A DNA stretch of 17,344 nucleotides from the NCBI GenBank assembly GCA_025464645.1, contig JAODGF010000147.1:1-17344 (forward strand), written 5' to 3'. The notes below the pieces were generated by a model. That model had not been told where the DNA came from, did not search any database, and was given only the letters and a program-made list of their open reading frames with translations. Position 1 is the stretch's first letter, and each line of letters starts with the position of its first letter. Position numbers and translations under genes: made by a program. Below, piece after piece: positions 7,263 through 14,330 of this stretch. This stretch comes from Methanosarcinales archaeon (GTDB lineage Archaea > Halobacteriota > Syntropharchaeia > Alkanophagales > Methanospirareceae).

Positions 7263-8453
7263 ATGACCTTTCTGGTGGACTTAGCTATTGTAACGGTCTC
7301 TTGCTTGGCTCTTGGACTGGCATCGAAATATCTGAGGCAAACCGCGATTCCTGCGTACATAATTGCAGGAATAATTCTCGGAAAGAGCGGCTTCGACTTA
7401 ATATCTTCTGAAGCGTCATACGACTTCATCCAGTGGCTGGGTAGGGTCGGTGTAATCCTCCTGATGTTCTATATAGGGTATGAGTTCAACTTCAAGGGCA
7501 TAAAAGAGCCGGGGAGGTTATTTGCGGGTTGCACGGACTTCGGAGTGAACTTCATCGCGGGATTTGCGCTGGGGCTCCTCATTGGCATGAGCCTGATAGA
7601 GACGTTTATACTCGCATCCGCAGTTTACATCAGCAGTTCTGCAATTACCATCTCCTCGCTGATAGAGAACAAGAGGCTGATCTACCCGGAAGCAGAGACT
7701 GTCGTGTGGCTGATGGTCTTCGAGGACATAATACTGGCAATCCTGCTCGTGGTGCTGACTTCTATTATGTCCGGTAGCCTCGCCTTGATTCCCGTATGCT
7801 TAGCAACGACTTTGCTGCTCATTGTATTCACCTTTACTCTCATCAAAAGGCTGAGCAACTTCATCTCACCTCTATTTGAGCGAGACGATGAAATACCGAT
7901 ACTGCTTATTTTCGCACTAATATTCGGATTTTCGGCAATCGCATATCTTTTAAGTATTTTGCTACCTTGTCATATCTCTGAAGTGATTATTGCATTTTTC
8001 CTCGGTTCTGCACTCTCAGGTGTCAAGTCCTCCAGGAAGCTCTTTGAAGCCACCATTTCATTTAAGAACTTATTCCTCACCATTTTCTTCTTCTCCTTTG
8101 GTATGATGTTCCAATTCCAATTTGCAACATTGTTCTCAGCATATTTTATCCTCGTACTCTTCGCGCTCATAACTCTATCTGTCTCTGGGAAGTTTATCAG
8201 CGGCGCACTTATTGGAAAGCGACTGCACGGCTCGCTGGAAACAGGGCTAAGGGTCGGGGCATATACAACGCCAAGGGGCGAGTTTTCAATTGTGCTGCTG
8301 GCTGTGGTAATCGGAACGCGAACGGGCAATTATGAGCTATTAGTTTCGCTTGTCGTTGCTTACGTAATCATTCTATCAATCGTGGGTTCGGGCTTCGCCA
8401 AACACGGCGATAGAATTGGCAAAGGCATTTATAAATTGATAAGATTACCCTGA
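7263..8453 (+). CDS. khtU: KhtU-like CPA2 cation/proton antiporter
   Basis: The 396-residue product is hydrophobic throughout, with about 11-12 membrane helices, as expected for the Na+/H+ exchanger domain of the CPA2 family. Recognisable pieces are the N-terminal QTAIPAYIIAGIILG helix, the LLMFYIGYEF segment of the first repeat, FFFSFGMMF, and a TTPRGEFS stretch near the C-terminus matching the GGEF-type region of KefB/KefC. It has no C-terminal RCK domain, so regulation is expected from the KhtT-like protein encoded just upstream. The likely role is potassium (or sodium) efflux coupled to proton entry. AGGT inside the upstream stop region is the ribosome binding site. The last 9 bases overlap the end of the convergent antiporter gene. 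Confidence 0.85.
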   Translation: MTFLVDLAIVTVSCLALGLASKYLRQTAIPAYIIAGIILGKSGFDLISSEASYDFIQWLGRVGVILLMFYIGYEFNFKGIKEPGRLFAGCTDFGVNFIAGFALGLLIGMSLIETFILASAVYISSSAITISSLIENKRLIYPEAETVVWLMVFEDIILAILLVVLTSIMSGSLALIPVCLATTLLLIVFTFTLIKRLSNFISPLFERDDEIPILLIFALIFGFSAIAYLLSILLPCHISEVIIAFFLGSALSGVKSSRKLFEATISFKNLFLTIFFFSFGMMFQFQFATLFSAYFILVLFALITLSVSGKFISGALIGKRLHGSLETGLRVGAYTTPRGEFSIVLLAVVIGTRTGNYELLVSLVVAYVIILSIVGSGFAKHGDRIGKGIYKLIRLP

Positions 8454-9629
8454 TTGTATTTCCTCCTTCTCCTTTCGATGCATCCTTCTGAAAATGGTAG
8501 GACAGCAAATGCTTGTTATTAACGCAAGCAAAATGATAGCCGATTCCATGGTGGTATTTACCAATCCGAGTTCCACTCCGACCGCAGCCATCGCGATTAT
8601 CAAGCTTAATCTCGAAGAGAGCAAAACGCCGGCAGAAATGCTTTCTTTCAAGGAGTGCCAGATGAGAAAAAGCAGTGACGGGACTATCTTCACCGCGAAT
8701 GCCATTAAAAGTAGCATTGGAACCAGATAAATCCCCCCCCTCGTCAATGCCCCAAGGTCAAACTGCATTCCCACATTTATAAAGAATATGGGTATGAGGA
8801 ATCCGTATCCTATTCCGAAGAGTTTCTGTTCGAGCACCGTCCCACCGCGGAACAGAAGGGAGAGCATTACACCCGCAAGAAACGCACCCACTATGGCTAT
8901 GGCTTTAATATCCGCTATCTCGGATAAAGCAACAAATACGAGCAATAATGCGAAGGCAGCCCTTACACCAATCTCTGATGGCTGGTCGGATTTAAACCAT
9001 GCGGAAAGCCGCTCTGGATAGTGCCAGATTGCAAGCTTACCTACGTAATACACAACGAAAAACAGAACGAATACGAGTACAATTAAAAACATCTCACCTG
9101 TGATTCCCTTTTTAAAATGCAGCGTGAACACCGTAACGAGTAACACGGTGGCAAAATCAGCAATGAATGCCGATATGAGGATTGTCTGTCCAAAATCGCT
9201 TTTTAATAACCCCAGTTCCCTTATCGTTGGCACGGTCAACCCCACCGCGGAGGTTGAGAGGACGAGCGCAAGATATAATCCAAGCCCCAGTTTAGTCGTC
9301 AAGAATATCGAAATGCCGAGCGTGAGGATAAAGATAAAAGTTCCGAGAATAAACAGTTTCGTACCATGAACCTCAACCTTCGAAAAATCTATCTCCAGAC
9401 CTACTAAAAACATCAGAAAGATAAGCCCAAAGCTCGCAAGAAAGTCTATTACTATTCGCCCTTCTGCTTCGAGTGAAAAGCCCAAAAGCCCAAAGAGGAT
9501 TCCGCAGGTGATTTCACCAACCACTGCTGGCACGCCTATCCTACCAGAAAGAATCGGAATGATGAATGCGAAAACCGCTATCGCAAATAAGAGGATATAG
9601 GGACTTATGGTTACGGTCATAAGCATCAC
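8445..9629 (-). CDS. Second CPA2 cation/proton antiporter
   Basis: The 394-residue integral membrane protein has CPA2 hallmarks: GRIGVPAVVGEITCGILFG near the N-terminus, LIFLMFLVGLEID in the first repeat, FFINVGMQFD, and SSRLSLIIAMAAVG near the C-terminus. About 12 helices are expected. It carries no RCK domain. The upstream gene for the RCK_N/UspA fusion ends in TGATG, overlapping the ATG at 9626 (a GTG at 9629 is also in frame). No separate ribosome binding site is seen, so translation is probably coupled and the fusion protein is the natural regulator. The substrate ion, potassium or sodium, cannot be decided from sequence. The gene converges on the KhtU-like gene with a 9-base overlap. 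Confidence 0.85.
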   Translation of the reverse strand: MMLMTVTISPYILLFAIAVFAFIIPILSGRIGVPAVVGEITCGILFGLLGFSLEAEGRIVIDFLASFGLIFLMFLVGLEIDFSKVEVHGTKLFILGTFIFILTLGISIFLTTKLGLGLYLALVLSTSAVGLTVPTIRELGLLKSDFGQTILISAFIADFATVLLVTVFTLHFKKGITGEMFLIVLVFVLFFVVYYVGKLAIWHYPERLSAWFKSDQPSEIGVRAAFALLLVFVALSEIADIKAIAIVGAFLAGVMLSLLFRGGTVLEQKLFGIGYGFLIPIFFINVGMQFDLGALTRGGIYLVPMLLLMAFAVKIVPSLLFLIWHSLKESISAGVLLSSRLSLIIAMAAVGVELGLVNTTMESAIILLALITSICCPTIFRRMHRKEKEEIQSG

Positions 9630-10780
9630 ACAACCGTTAGAACAGAACAGGGAGCGTCATTCACTATCTTCTTAATCAAATCAGCCCGAATAACTCCTGT
9701 TCCTCGCCAGGGAATCACTGCAAGTTCGTAATTCTCACTTCTCACCTCTTTTACCGCTTCTATCATGGGGTTACCCTCCACCCAATTTTCAATAATCCGT
9801 ACGTTTCCTTTTTCGCCCATTTTTCTTATCCCGTCAATCAACTCGCCGGGAACAACCTCCAGTATGAGTAAATGCAGGTCTGCTCCGCACAAATGCGCCA
9901 TCTGAACTGCGTACCTTCCAACACTCTCTGATGTCTCTGATGAATCGAGAAGGGCAAGAATATGTCTATAATACCTGAACGTTCGCGCAACAAGAACTGG
10001 ACGGGAAGCACATTTTATTAGCTTCAAAACAACACTCCGTTTAAACAATTTATCCAAGATGCCAAGTTCTTCCTGGTCTATTATTATACAATCCGGGTAA
10101 TATAGGTGTTCCTTTACGATGTCCAATATTATACACCCGGGATAATGCAGGTGTTTTTTTATTATATCCATCAGTTTTTCCTCTTCCCACAATATCTTAA
10201 GCGGCACGCCCATCTCCACTGCCCTGGATTCCATCTCCTGCCTGTCTATATCTATGGACGATACGGCAGTGACCTCAGCCTTTGCTACGGAAGCAACGAA
10301 CAAAGCTTCTTTGAACGCCTTCTCCACCGTATCTTTACTGAGGATTGGAACGAGGATTTTTTCGAATGGTACACGAATTTCGGTTGCTTCCGCAGTAAAG
10401 CGCATCATATCGCCGATGAGATCTGCAACTATCTTTGTAGGAGACATGATGGATTCAACGCCCAGTTTCTGGAACCTTTCCCTATCCTCCGGGTCTTCTA
10501 CTCGAACAATTATCTTGGGGACGCCGTGTTTCTTCGCAATAGCTGCTGCTTGATAGTTGACATCGTCATTGCCTGTGATCGCGATAAACGCCTCAACATC
10601 ATCCAATCCCACTCGTTTTAACAATTCTTCATCGCTACCGTCACCTATAATCACCTCTACACCCGCTAATTCTGAAAGCTTTTCACGCTTTTCCGGGTTT
10701 ATCTCAATAATCGCGGATTCGGGCAACTGGGCAGCCAGTTCTCTCCCTGCTCTTCCACCACCAACAATGATTTTTTTCAT
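9626..10780 (-). CDS. RCK_N (TrkA-N) domain fused to two UspA-like domains, antiporter regulator
   Basis: From the ATG at 10780 the product has 384 residues. Residues 1-130 form an RCK_N/TrkA-N domain: the Rossmann loop GGGRAG (7-12), the acidic residue Glu26 ending strand 2, IIGDGSDEE (44-52) and ITGNDDVN (68-75). Two UspA-like domains follow, at about 140-268 (ending in PVLVAR) and 270-384 (ending in APCSVLTVV). There is no RCK_C domain, so the usual ligand site is replaced by nucleotide-binding-type UspA folds. A 15-residue unit in the first UspA domain is duplicated (206-235). The frame runs 25 codons further upstream but that part is low-complexity and overlaps the polymerase gene region, so MKKII is preferred. 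The coupled downstream CPA2 antiporter is the probable target. Confidence 0.85.
   Translation of the reverse strand: MKKIIVGGGRAGRELAAQLPESAIIEINPEKREKLSELAGVEVIIGDGSDEELLKRVGLDDVEAFIAITGNDDVNYQAAAIAKKHGVPKIIVRVEDPEDRERFQKLGVESIMSPTKIVADLIGDMMRFTAEATEIRVPFEKILVPILSKDTVEKAFKEALFVASVAKAEVTAVSSIDIDRQEMESRAVEMGVPLKILWEEEKLMDIIKKHLHYPGCIILDIVKEHLYYPDCIIIDQEELGILDKLFKRSVVLKLIKCASRPVLVARTFRYYRHILALLDSSETSESVGRYAVQMAHLCGADLHLLILEVVPGELIDGIRKMGEKGNVRIIENWVEGNPMIEAVKEVRSENYELAVIPWRGTGVIRADLIKKIVNDAPCSVLTVV
10076..10165 (-). repeat. Tandem 45-base duplication inside the UspA-like domain
   Basis: Two adjacent 45-base units encode IIKKHLHYPGCIILD and IVKEHLYYPDCIIID, 10 of 15 residues identical and in frame. 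The DNA copies have diverged at many positions, so the duplication is not recent. The doubled piece is a helix plus the strand that normally ends in the DLIVIG-like core of a UspA fold. Confidence 0.7.
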
Positions 10781-10826
10781 TACTTTATTTATTGGAAGTG
10801 AGAAAGGAATAAAAAAGGAAAGGCAA
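10781..10826. promoter_or_regulatory. Divergent promoter region between the RCK_N/UspA gene and polB
   Basis: Only 46 bases separate the two divergent start codons. On the plus strand TTTATTTATT (10784-10793) could be the polymerase TATA box, leaving a short leader with an AGGAAAGG ribosome binding site just before the ATG at 10827. On the minus strand a T/A-rich box at about 10807-10817 would make the regulator transcript nearly leaderless, which fits the lack of a ribosome binding site there. Promoter elements must interleave, so expression of the two may be linked. Confidence 0.4.
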
Positions 10827-13337
10827 ATGGAGAAAGAGGGTCTTCTACTGGACATTGATTACATAACGGAAAACGATGAAGATGGTAAAGGAAAGCCAGT
10901 GATAAGACTGTGGTGTAAGACCAAGGATGGAGCGAATTTCGTGGTGTTAGACAAAAATTTCGAGCCGTATTTTTATGCTTTTCCACATGCATGGGACGCA
11001 GAGGAAGAAGAGAAGCACTTAGTCGAGAAAATTCGTGTGGATAGAGGAGGTAAAGAGATAAGAGTTAAGCGCGTGGAATTATGCCAGAAAAAGATACTTG
11101 GTGCTGAGCGAAGGGGCTTGAAAATTTTCGCCGAGCATCCGGGACACGTTCCGGTGTTGCGAGAGGAAGTAAGAAGAGCAGGTCTCACCGTGTTTGAAGC
11201 GGATATTCTATTCGCAATTCGATACCTGATAGACAAACAGCTGAGACCTTTTGACGGTGTAAAAGCGGAAGGAGAAAAGATAGAGTTGGAATATGCAAAC
11301 GCTATTCTTGCATCAGAAGTATCATACAAAAAGATGAACGGGAGTAGTCTGCCGAAGCTAAAAATCCTTGCTTTTGACTCTGAAATGGCAACGCTGAGTG
11401 GATATGGGATGCCGTCCCCGAAAAGAGATCCAATAGTAATCATTTCCACTGCATACTCCGAAGGAGAGGGAAGCGAAGTCAAAACGAAGCTATTTGTGAT
11501 GGAAGAAGGAGAAAGAGACGAGGATAAAAGAATAATAAGCGATTTTTTGAAGTTTGTCGAAGAATTCCAGCCGGACATTATCGTAGGCTATAATTCCGAC
11601 GCTTTTGATTGGCAATACTTGAGGGAGAGGGCGGATTTGCATGGAATTCGTTTAACCGTGGGTGCTGATGGCAGCGCGGTGCAGTACGACAAGGACAGAG
11701 GAGGCGCATTGCCAGGCGTAAACATCGTAGGACGGCTGAACGTTGACCTTTTCAAGCTCGTAAAGCGCGATCTAAGCGGCGTGAAGGTGAAGAAACTGGA
11801 AAATGTAGCAGAATACCTTGACGTGACGAAGAAAAGCGAAAGGGTAAATTTAACGCCACGGGAAATTACCGACTGCTGGATTGACGCCTCACCCTCTTCT
11901 TTCGCACGACAGCAATTATACGAATACGCAAAGGCGGATGCAATCAGCACGTTGGGCATCGCGAAAAAGATGCTGCCACTGCAAATTGAGCTTTCTAAGA
12001 TGATAGGCTACCCACTGGACGAATTAACAAAGATGGGCAGAGGCAGGCAGGTGGAAGCATTTTTAACCGCAGAAGCGTACAAAAAGGGCGAGCTGGTGCC
12101 ACCGAAGCGTGGAGCAGAGAAGACGTTTGAAGGAGGATTCGTGCTTCCTCCGGTAAAGGGCTTGCATGAAGATGTCATCTCGCTCGACTTCTCCTCTATG
12201 TATCCTACCATCATGATCTCCTTTAACGTCTCCCCTGATACTTTTGTAGAAGCTCCAGGTCCAGAATCCAGATCAGACTTATATATCGCACCTGAGGTGG
12301 GGCATGCATTCAAAAAATCGCCAGATGGCTTTTTTAAGAAGATAATGAGCGATTTGATTGCGCGAAGAAGAGCGATAAAGGCGGAAATGAAGAGATATGA
12401 CAAAAATTCGGCGCAATATCGGTTATTGGATATACAGCAGCAAAGTATCAAAATCCTCACAAACAGCTTTTATGGATATACAGGCTGGAGTGCAGCGAAA
12501 TTTTACAAACGAGAATGCGCCGAGGCGACAACGGCATGGGGTCGTCATTTTATAAAGCGGGCAGTAGAAGTGGCGGAGGAGCTTGGGTTTGAGGTTATCT
12601 ACGGAGATACCGATAGTATATTCGCGAAACTCCCGCTCGATGCGGGGTTGGAAGGGGAAAGAAAGGCAGAGATATTAAAAAAGGCGCGGGAAGTTTCAGA
12701 GCGTATTTCAGAAGAGCTACCCCTTGAACTTGAGATACAGGACTTCTTCAAGTCTATTTTCTTTACGGGGAAGAAGAAGAGATATGCGGCGCTTACCGAT
12801 AAAGGAGAAATTGTGGTTCGCGGCTTGGAAGTGCGCAGGGGAGACTGGTGCGAGCTGGCGAAGGAAGTGCAGACGAAGGTGATAGAGCTTATATTAAAGG
12901 AGAAAGACCCTGATGCCGCAATGAAATATGCTAAAAGTGTCATACAGGACTTAAAAGAGGGGAAAATATCCGTTGATAAGCTAACAATTTACAAGACGCT
13001 CACCAGAAAGATAAGCGGCTATGAGACAAAGCAAGCGCATGTTATAGCGGCGGAAAGGGCTTTAGCTTCCAGTATCACCTATGAAGTGGGCTCAAAAGTG
13101 CCTTATGTGATAATAAAAGGCGTTGGGAAGACAAGTGACCGCGCTTTCCCCGTAGATCTTATAGAAAGAAGCGAGGGAAATGAAATAACCGCGGAGGGGC
13201 GGAAATATACAATTGACGCCGCTTATTATGTCCAGCATCAGGTGATACCGGTTGCGCATAGAGTGCTGCAACTTTTTGGTTATGACATCTCATCTTTTGA
13301 AGATATGGGGCAGAAGACTTTAGGTCATTGGTTTTGA
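10827..13337 (+). CDS. polB: Family B DNA polymerase with proofreading exonuclease and C-terminal PIP box
   Basis: The 836-residue protein has every expected motif. Exonuclease: ExoI FDSEM (Asp184, Glu186), ExoII YNSDAFDW (255-262) and ExoIII YAKAD (Tyr367, Asp371). Polymerase: motif A DFSSMYPT (454-461, Asp454), motif B KILTNSFYG (542-550) and motif C YGDTDS (592-597, Asp594 and Asp596). Both activities should therefore be intact. The last eight residues, QKTLGHWF, fit the PIP consensus (Q, aliphatic, two aromatics), so it should bind the PCNA clamp. Length is close to the usual 770-850 of archaeal enzymes. The start at 10827 is chosen because AGGAAAGG precedes it and the first conserved residues follow at once; 90 further upstream codons in frame lie over the divergent gene and look non-coding. 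Role: chromosomal replication or repair synthesis. Confidence 0.95.
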   Translation: MEKEGLLLDIDYITENDEDGKGKPVIRLWCKTKDGANFVVLDKNFEPYFYAFPHAWDAEEEEKHLVEKIRVDRGGKEIRVKRVELCQKKILGAERRGLKIFAEHPGHVPVLREEVRRAGLTVFEADILFAIRYLIDKQLRPFDGVKAEGEKIELEYANAILASEVSYKKMNGSSLPKLKILAFDSEMATLSGYGMPSPKRDPIVIISTAYSEGEGSEVKTKLFVMEEGERDEDKRIISDFLKFVEEFQPDIIVGYNSDAFDWQYLRERADLHGIRLTVGADGSAVQYDKDRGGALPGVNIVGRLNVDLFKLVKRDLSGVKVKKLENVAEYLDVTKKSERVNLTPREITDCWIDASPSSFARQQLYEYAKADAISTLGIAKKMLPLQIELSKMIGYPLDELTKMGRGRQVEAFLTAEAYKKGELVPPKRGAEKTFEGGFVLPPVKGLHEDVISLDFSSMYPTIMISFNVSPDTFVEAPGPESRSDLYIAPEVGHAFKKSPDGFFKKIMSDLIARRRAIKAEMKRYDKNSAQYRLLDIQQQSIKILTNSFYGYTGWSAAKFYKRECAEATTAWGRHFIKRAVEVAEELGFEVIYGDTDSIFAKLPLDAGLEGERKAEILKKAREVSERISEELPLELEIQDFFKSIFFTGKKKRYAALTDKGEIVVRGLEVRRGDWCELAKEVQTKVIELILKEKDPDAAMKYAKSVIQDLKEGKISVDKLTIYKTLTRKISGYETKQAHVIAAERALASSITYEVGSKVPYVIIKGVGKTSDRAFPVDLIERSEGNEITAEGRKYTIDAAYYVQHQVIPVAHRVLQLFGYDISSFEDMGQKTLGHWF

Positions 13338-13360
13338 TTGGGTTGCAGAGGTCAAACAAC

Positions 13361-13403
13361 CGAAAAGCTTATATACCCCTTTCTATTATCTAATCATGGT
13401 GAT
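13361..13403 (+). promoter_or_regulatory. Strong BRE/TATA promoter and ribosome binding site of the histone gene
   Basis: CGAAAAGC (13361-13368) followed by TTATATAC (13369-13376) is an excellent archaeal BRE/TATA pair. Transcription should start near 13397. GGTGAT (13398-13403) then lies 4 bases before the ATG at 13408, giving a leader of about 10 bases. The strength agrees with high histone demand. Confidence 0.75.
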
Positions 13404-13407
13404 GAAA

Positions 13408-13608
13408 ATGGCTGAACTGCCAATAGCACCTATAACCAGGTTAGTGAGAAACGCAGGAGCAGAGAGAGTAAGCGAAGATGCAAGTCAGGCATTGGTAGAG
13501 ATATTAGAGGAATATGGCGAAAAGGTAGCGGCGAAAGCCGTAAGCCTCGCCAAGCATGCCGGAAGGAAGACAGTGAAAAGAGAAGACATCGAGGAAGCAG
13601 TAGCATAG
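13408..13608 (+). CDS. Archaeal histone
   Basis: The 66-residue product is a single histone fold: AELPIAPITRLVRNAGAERVS forms the first helix, a central helix follows (SEDASQALVEILEEYGEKVA), and the last helix carries the hallmark KHAGRKTVKREDIEEA. Key DNA-contact residues of archaeal histones (Arg in the first helix, RKTVK loop) are present. It wraps DNA as dimers and longer polymers. The frame extends 4 codons upstream to an ATG at 13396, but 13408 gives the family-standard N-terminus and follows GGTGAT. It lies 70 bases after polB, with its own promoter and terminator, so it is probably a single-gene transcript. Confidence 0.95.
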   Translation: MAELPIAPITRLVRNAGAERVSEDASQALVEILEEYGEKVAAKAVSLAKHAGRKTVKREDIEEAVA

Positions 13609-13630
13609 AACAGAAAAAAAAAGTTGAATG

Positions 13631-13680
13631 AAGGGGAAAGATAAAACATAAAAAATTTACCCCTTTTTTTATTTTTTTTA
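13631..13680 (+). terminator. Hairpin plus oligo-T terminator after the histone gene
   Basis: AAGGGG (13631-13636) can pair with CCCCTT (13660-13665), directly followed by seven T, an A and eight T (13664-13679). Archaeal RNA polymerase terminates on oligo-T tracts, so this is a good end for the histone transcript. The hairpin loop is long and may be incidental. Confidence 0.65.
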
Positions 13681-13724
13681 CCCTTTCATGTATATGACAT
13701 TCAAAATAAGACTATTCTGAATTC

Positions 13725-13735
13725 TGTTGCTAACA
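13725..13735. promoter_or_regulatory. Upstream copy of the TGTT-N3-AACA dyad operator
   Basis: TGTTGCTAACA is an 11-base dyad (TGTT pairs with AACA). The same element, in inverted orientation, recurs at 13811-13821; over 14 bases (13725-13738 and 13808-13821) the copies are perfect reverse complements. This copy lies about 40 bases upstream of the TATA box for the zinc-protein gene. It could be a transcription factor site; the factor is unknown. Confidence 0.5.
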
Positions 13736-13743
13736 TATCCATA

Positions 13744-13766
13744 TATATTCGCTAATATATTCGCTA
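13744..13766. repeat. Two direct copies of TATATTCGCTA
   Basis: The 11-base unit occurs at 13744-13754 and 13756-13766, spaced exactly 12 bases, between the upstream dyad operator and the TATA box. A slightly more than one-helical-turn spacing suits cooperative binding on one face of DNA, or it may just be a short tandem duplication. Confidence 0.5.
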
Positions 13767-13769
13767 CCA

Positions 13770-13786
13770 AAAAGGTTATATATTCC
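13770..13786 (+). promoter_or_regulatory. TATA promoter of the zinc-protein gene
   Basis: AAAAAGG followed by TTATATATT (13776-13784) forms a BRE/TATA-like pair. Transcription would start near 13803, right beside the downstream dyad operator at 13811-13821, and produce a leader of about 50 bases up to the 6-codon ORF. Confidence 0.55.
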
Positions 13787-13810
13787 TTCGATATATCTGT
13801 TTATGTTATA

Positions 13811-13821
13811 TGTTAGCAACA
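13811..13821. promoter_or_regulatory. Downstream copy of the TGTT-N3-AACA dyad operator
   Basis: TGTTAGCAACA sits just after the predicted transcription start, where a bound protein would block RNA polymerase. Its centre is 86 bases from that of the upstream copy, about eight helical turns, compatible with looping. Autoregulation by the zinc protein is one possibility, but nothing in the sequence proves it. Confidence 0.5.
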
Positions 13822-13853
13822 TACAAAGTCCTAAACCATAAAGGAGGGTGGTA

Positions 13854-13874
13854 ATGAAGAATAGACACAGGTAA
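13854..13874 (+). CDS. Six-codon ORF with strong ribosome binding site ahead of the zinc-protein gene
   Basis: ATG-AAG-AAT-AGA-CAC-AGG-TAA (MKNRHR) follows GGAGGGTGG at 13843-13851, with ideal spacing of 6 bases from GGAGG to ATG. The zinc-protein ATG 46 bases further on has no ribosome binding site. The downstream frame is open from 13858, so skipping one base at the AGG-TAA stop would join the short ORF to it. It may be a leader peptide, a frameshift start, or the mark of a sequence indel. Confidence 0.4.
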   Translation: MKNRHR

Positions 13875-13899
13875 ACATTTCTTTCAAATCAAAAAGAAA

Positions 13900-14247
13900 A
13901 TGGCTGATTGCAAACATGAATGCTGCGGTGCTGCGGAGAAAGTATGGTTACCGTACGAATTTGAAGGGAGAAGCAGAGGTCTAAAACCGCATTCATATTG
14001 TATTCACTGTGGCGTTGTTAAAATACCGTCTAAGTCAAAGAAGGCGAAACGAATGGGATATTACACGAATATACTTCCAAGGCTGGGAATTACAAAAGTT
14101 CAGATACGGCTAATCGCAAAAGAACTGGAAAGGATGAATTTTGATGATGTCAATTCAATGACGAGAAAACAGCAGGAAAGACTATTCATTAGAGCTGTCA
14201 AAAAGCACAGCAAAGTGAGAGAGGATACGATAAGAGCATTTTTATAG
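13900..14247 (+). CDS. Small zinc-binding conserved archaeal protein, function unknown
   Basis: The 115-residue protein has an N-terminal set of potential metal ligands (Cys4, His5 or His31, Cys8, Cys9, then CIHC with Cys34 and Cys37), which suggests a zinc ribbon or knuckle, and a helical basic C-terminus from about 60 with TKVQIRLIAKELE and a final helix at 95-115. I recall similar zinc-knuckle proteins in methanogens without an assigned role; I cannot name a family. The size, zinc site and basic helices would suit nucleic-acid binding, which is inference. The ATG is preceded only by A-rich sequence, while the good ribosome binding site lies 50 bases upstream before a 6-codon ORF. The promoter region carries dyad and direct repeats, so it is probably regulated. 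Confidence 0.75.
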   Translation: MADCKHECCGAAEKVWLPYEFEGRSRGLKPHSYCIHCGVVKIPSKSKKAKRMGYYTNILPRLGITKVQIRLIAKELERMNFDDVNSMTRKQQERLFIRAVKKHSKVREDTIRAFL

Positions 14248-14260
14248 TTTGCGGACAGTG

Positions 14261-14330
14261 CCTACATCCTATCGGTAGCGCGAAGGATGCTGCATAGGAG
14301 TACGTAGACGAGCTAATCGTTAGTACTCCT
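14261..14330. ncRNA. Candidate structured RNA in the spacer after the zinc-protein gene
   Basis: Two adjacent hairpins stand out in a stretch more GC-rich than its surroundings. CCTACATCCT (14261-14270) can pair with AGGATG (14284-14289) and, across a 5-base bulge, TAGG (14295-14298). AGGAGTAC (14296-14303) pairs with GTACTCCT (14323-14330), enclosing ACGA/TCGT (14308-14311 with 14317-14320). The TAGG bases are shared, so the outer part of the first stem competes with the second. The strand is not determined; a TATA-like box for the minus strand lies near 14388-14397. It could also be a 3' untranslated region of the zinc-protein mRNA. Confidence 0.25.

Noticed and set aside
10557..10826. A 90-codon upstream extension of the polB frame
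   Set aside because: It overlaps the divergent RCK_N/UspA gene, is low-complexity, and lies before a start with a good ribosome binding site and the family-typical N-terminus.
10781..10855. A 25-codon upstream extension of the RCK_N/UspA protein
   Set aside because: The added residues are Ser/Phe-rich, overlap the polB start, and precede the MKKIIVGGG Rossmann start typical of the family.
13341..13361. GGTTG/CAACC hairpin after the polB stop as a terminator
   Set aside because: The stem has only 5 pairs, no T tract follows, and it overlaps the histone BRE.
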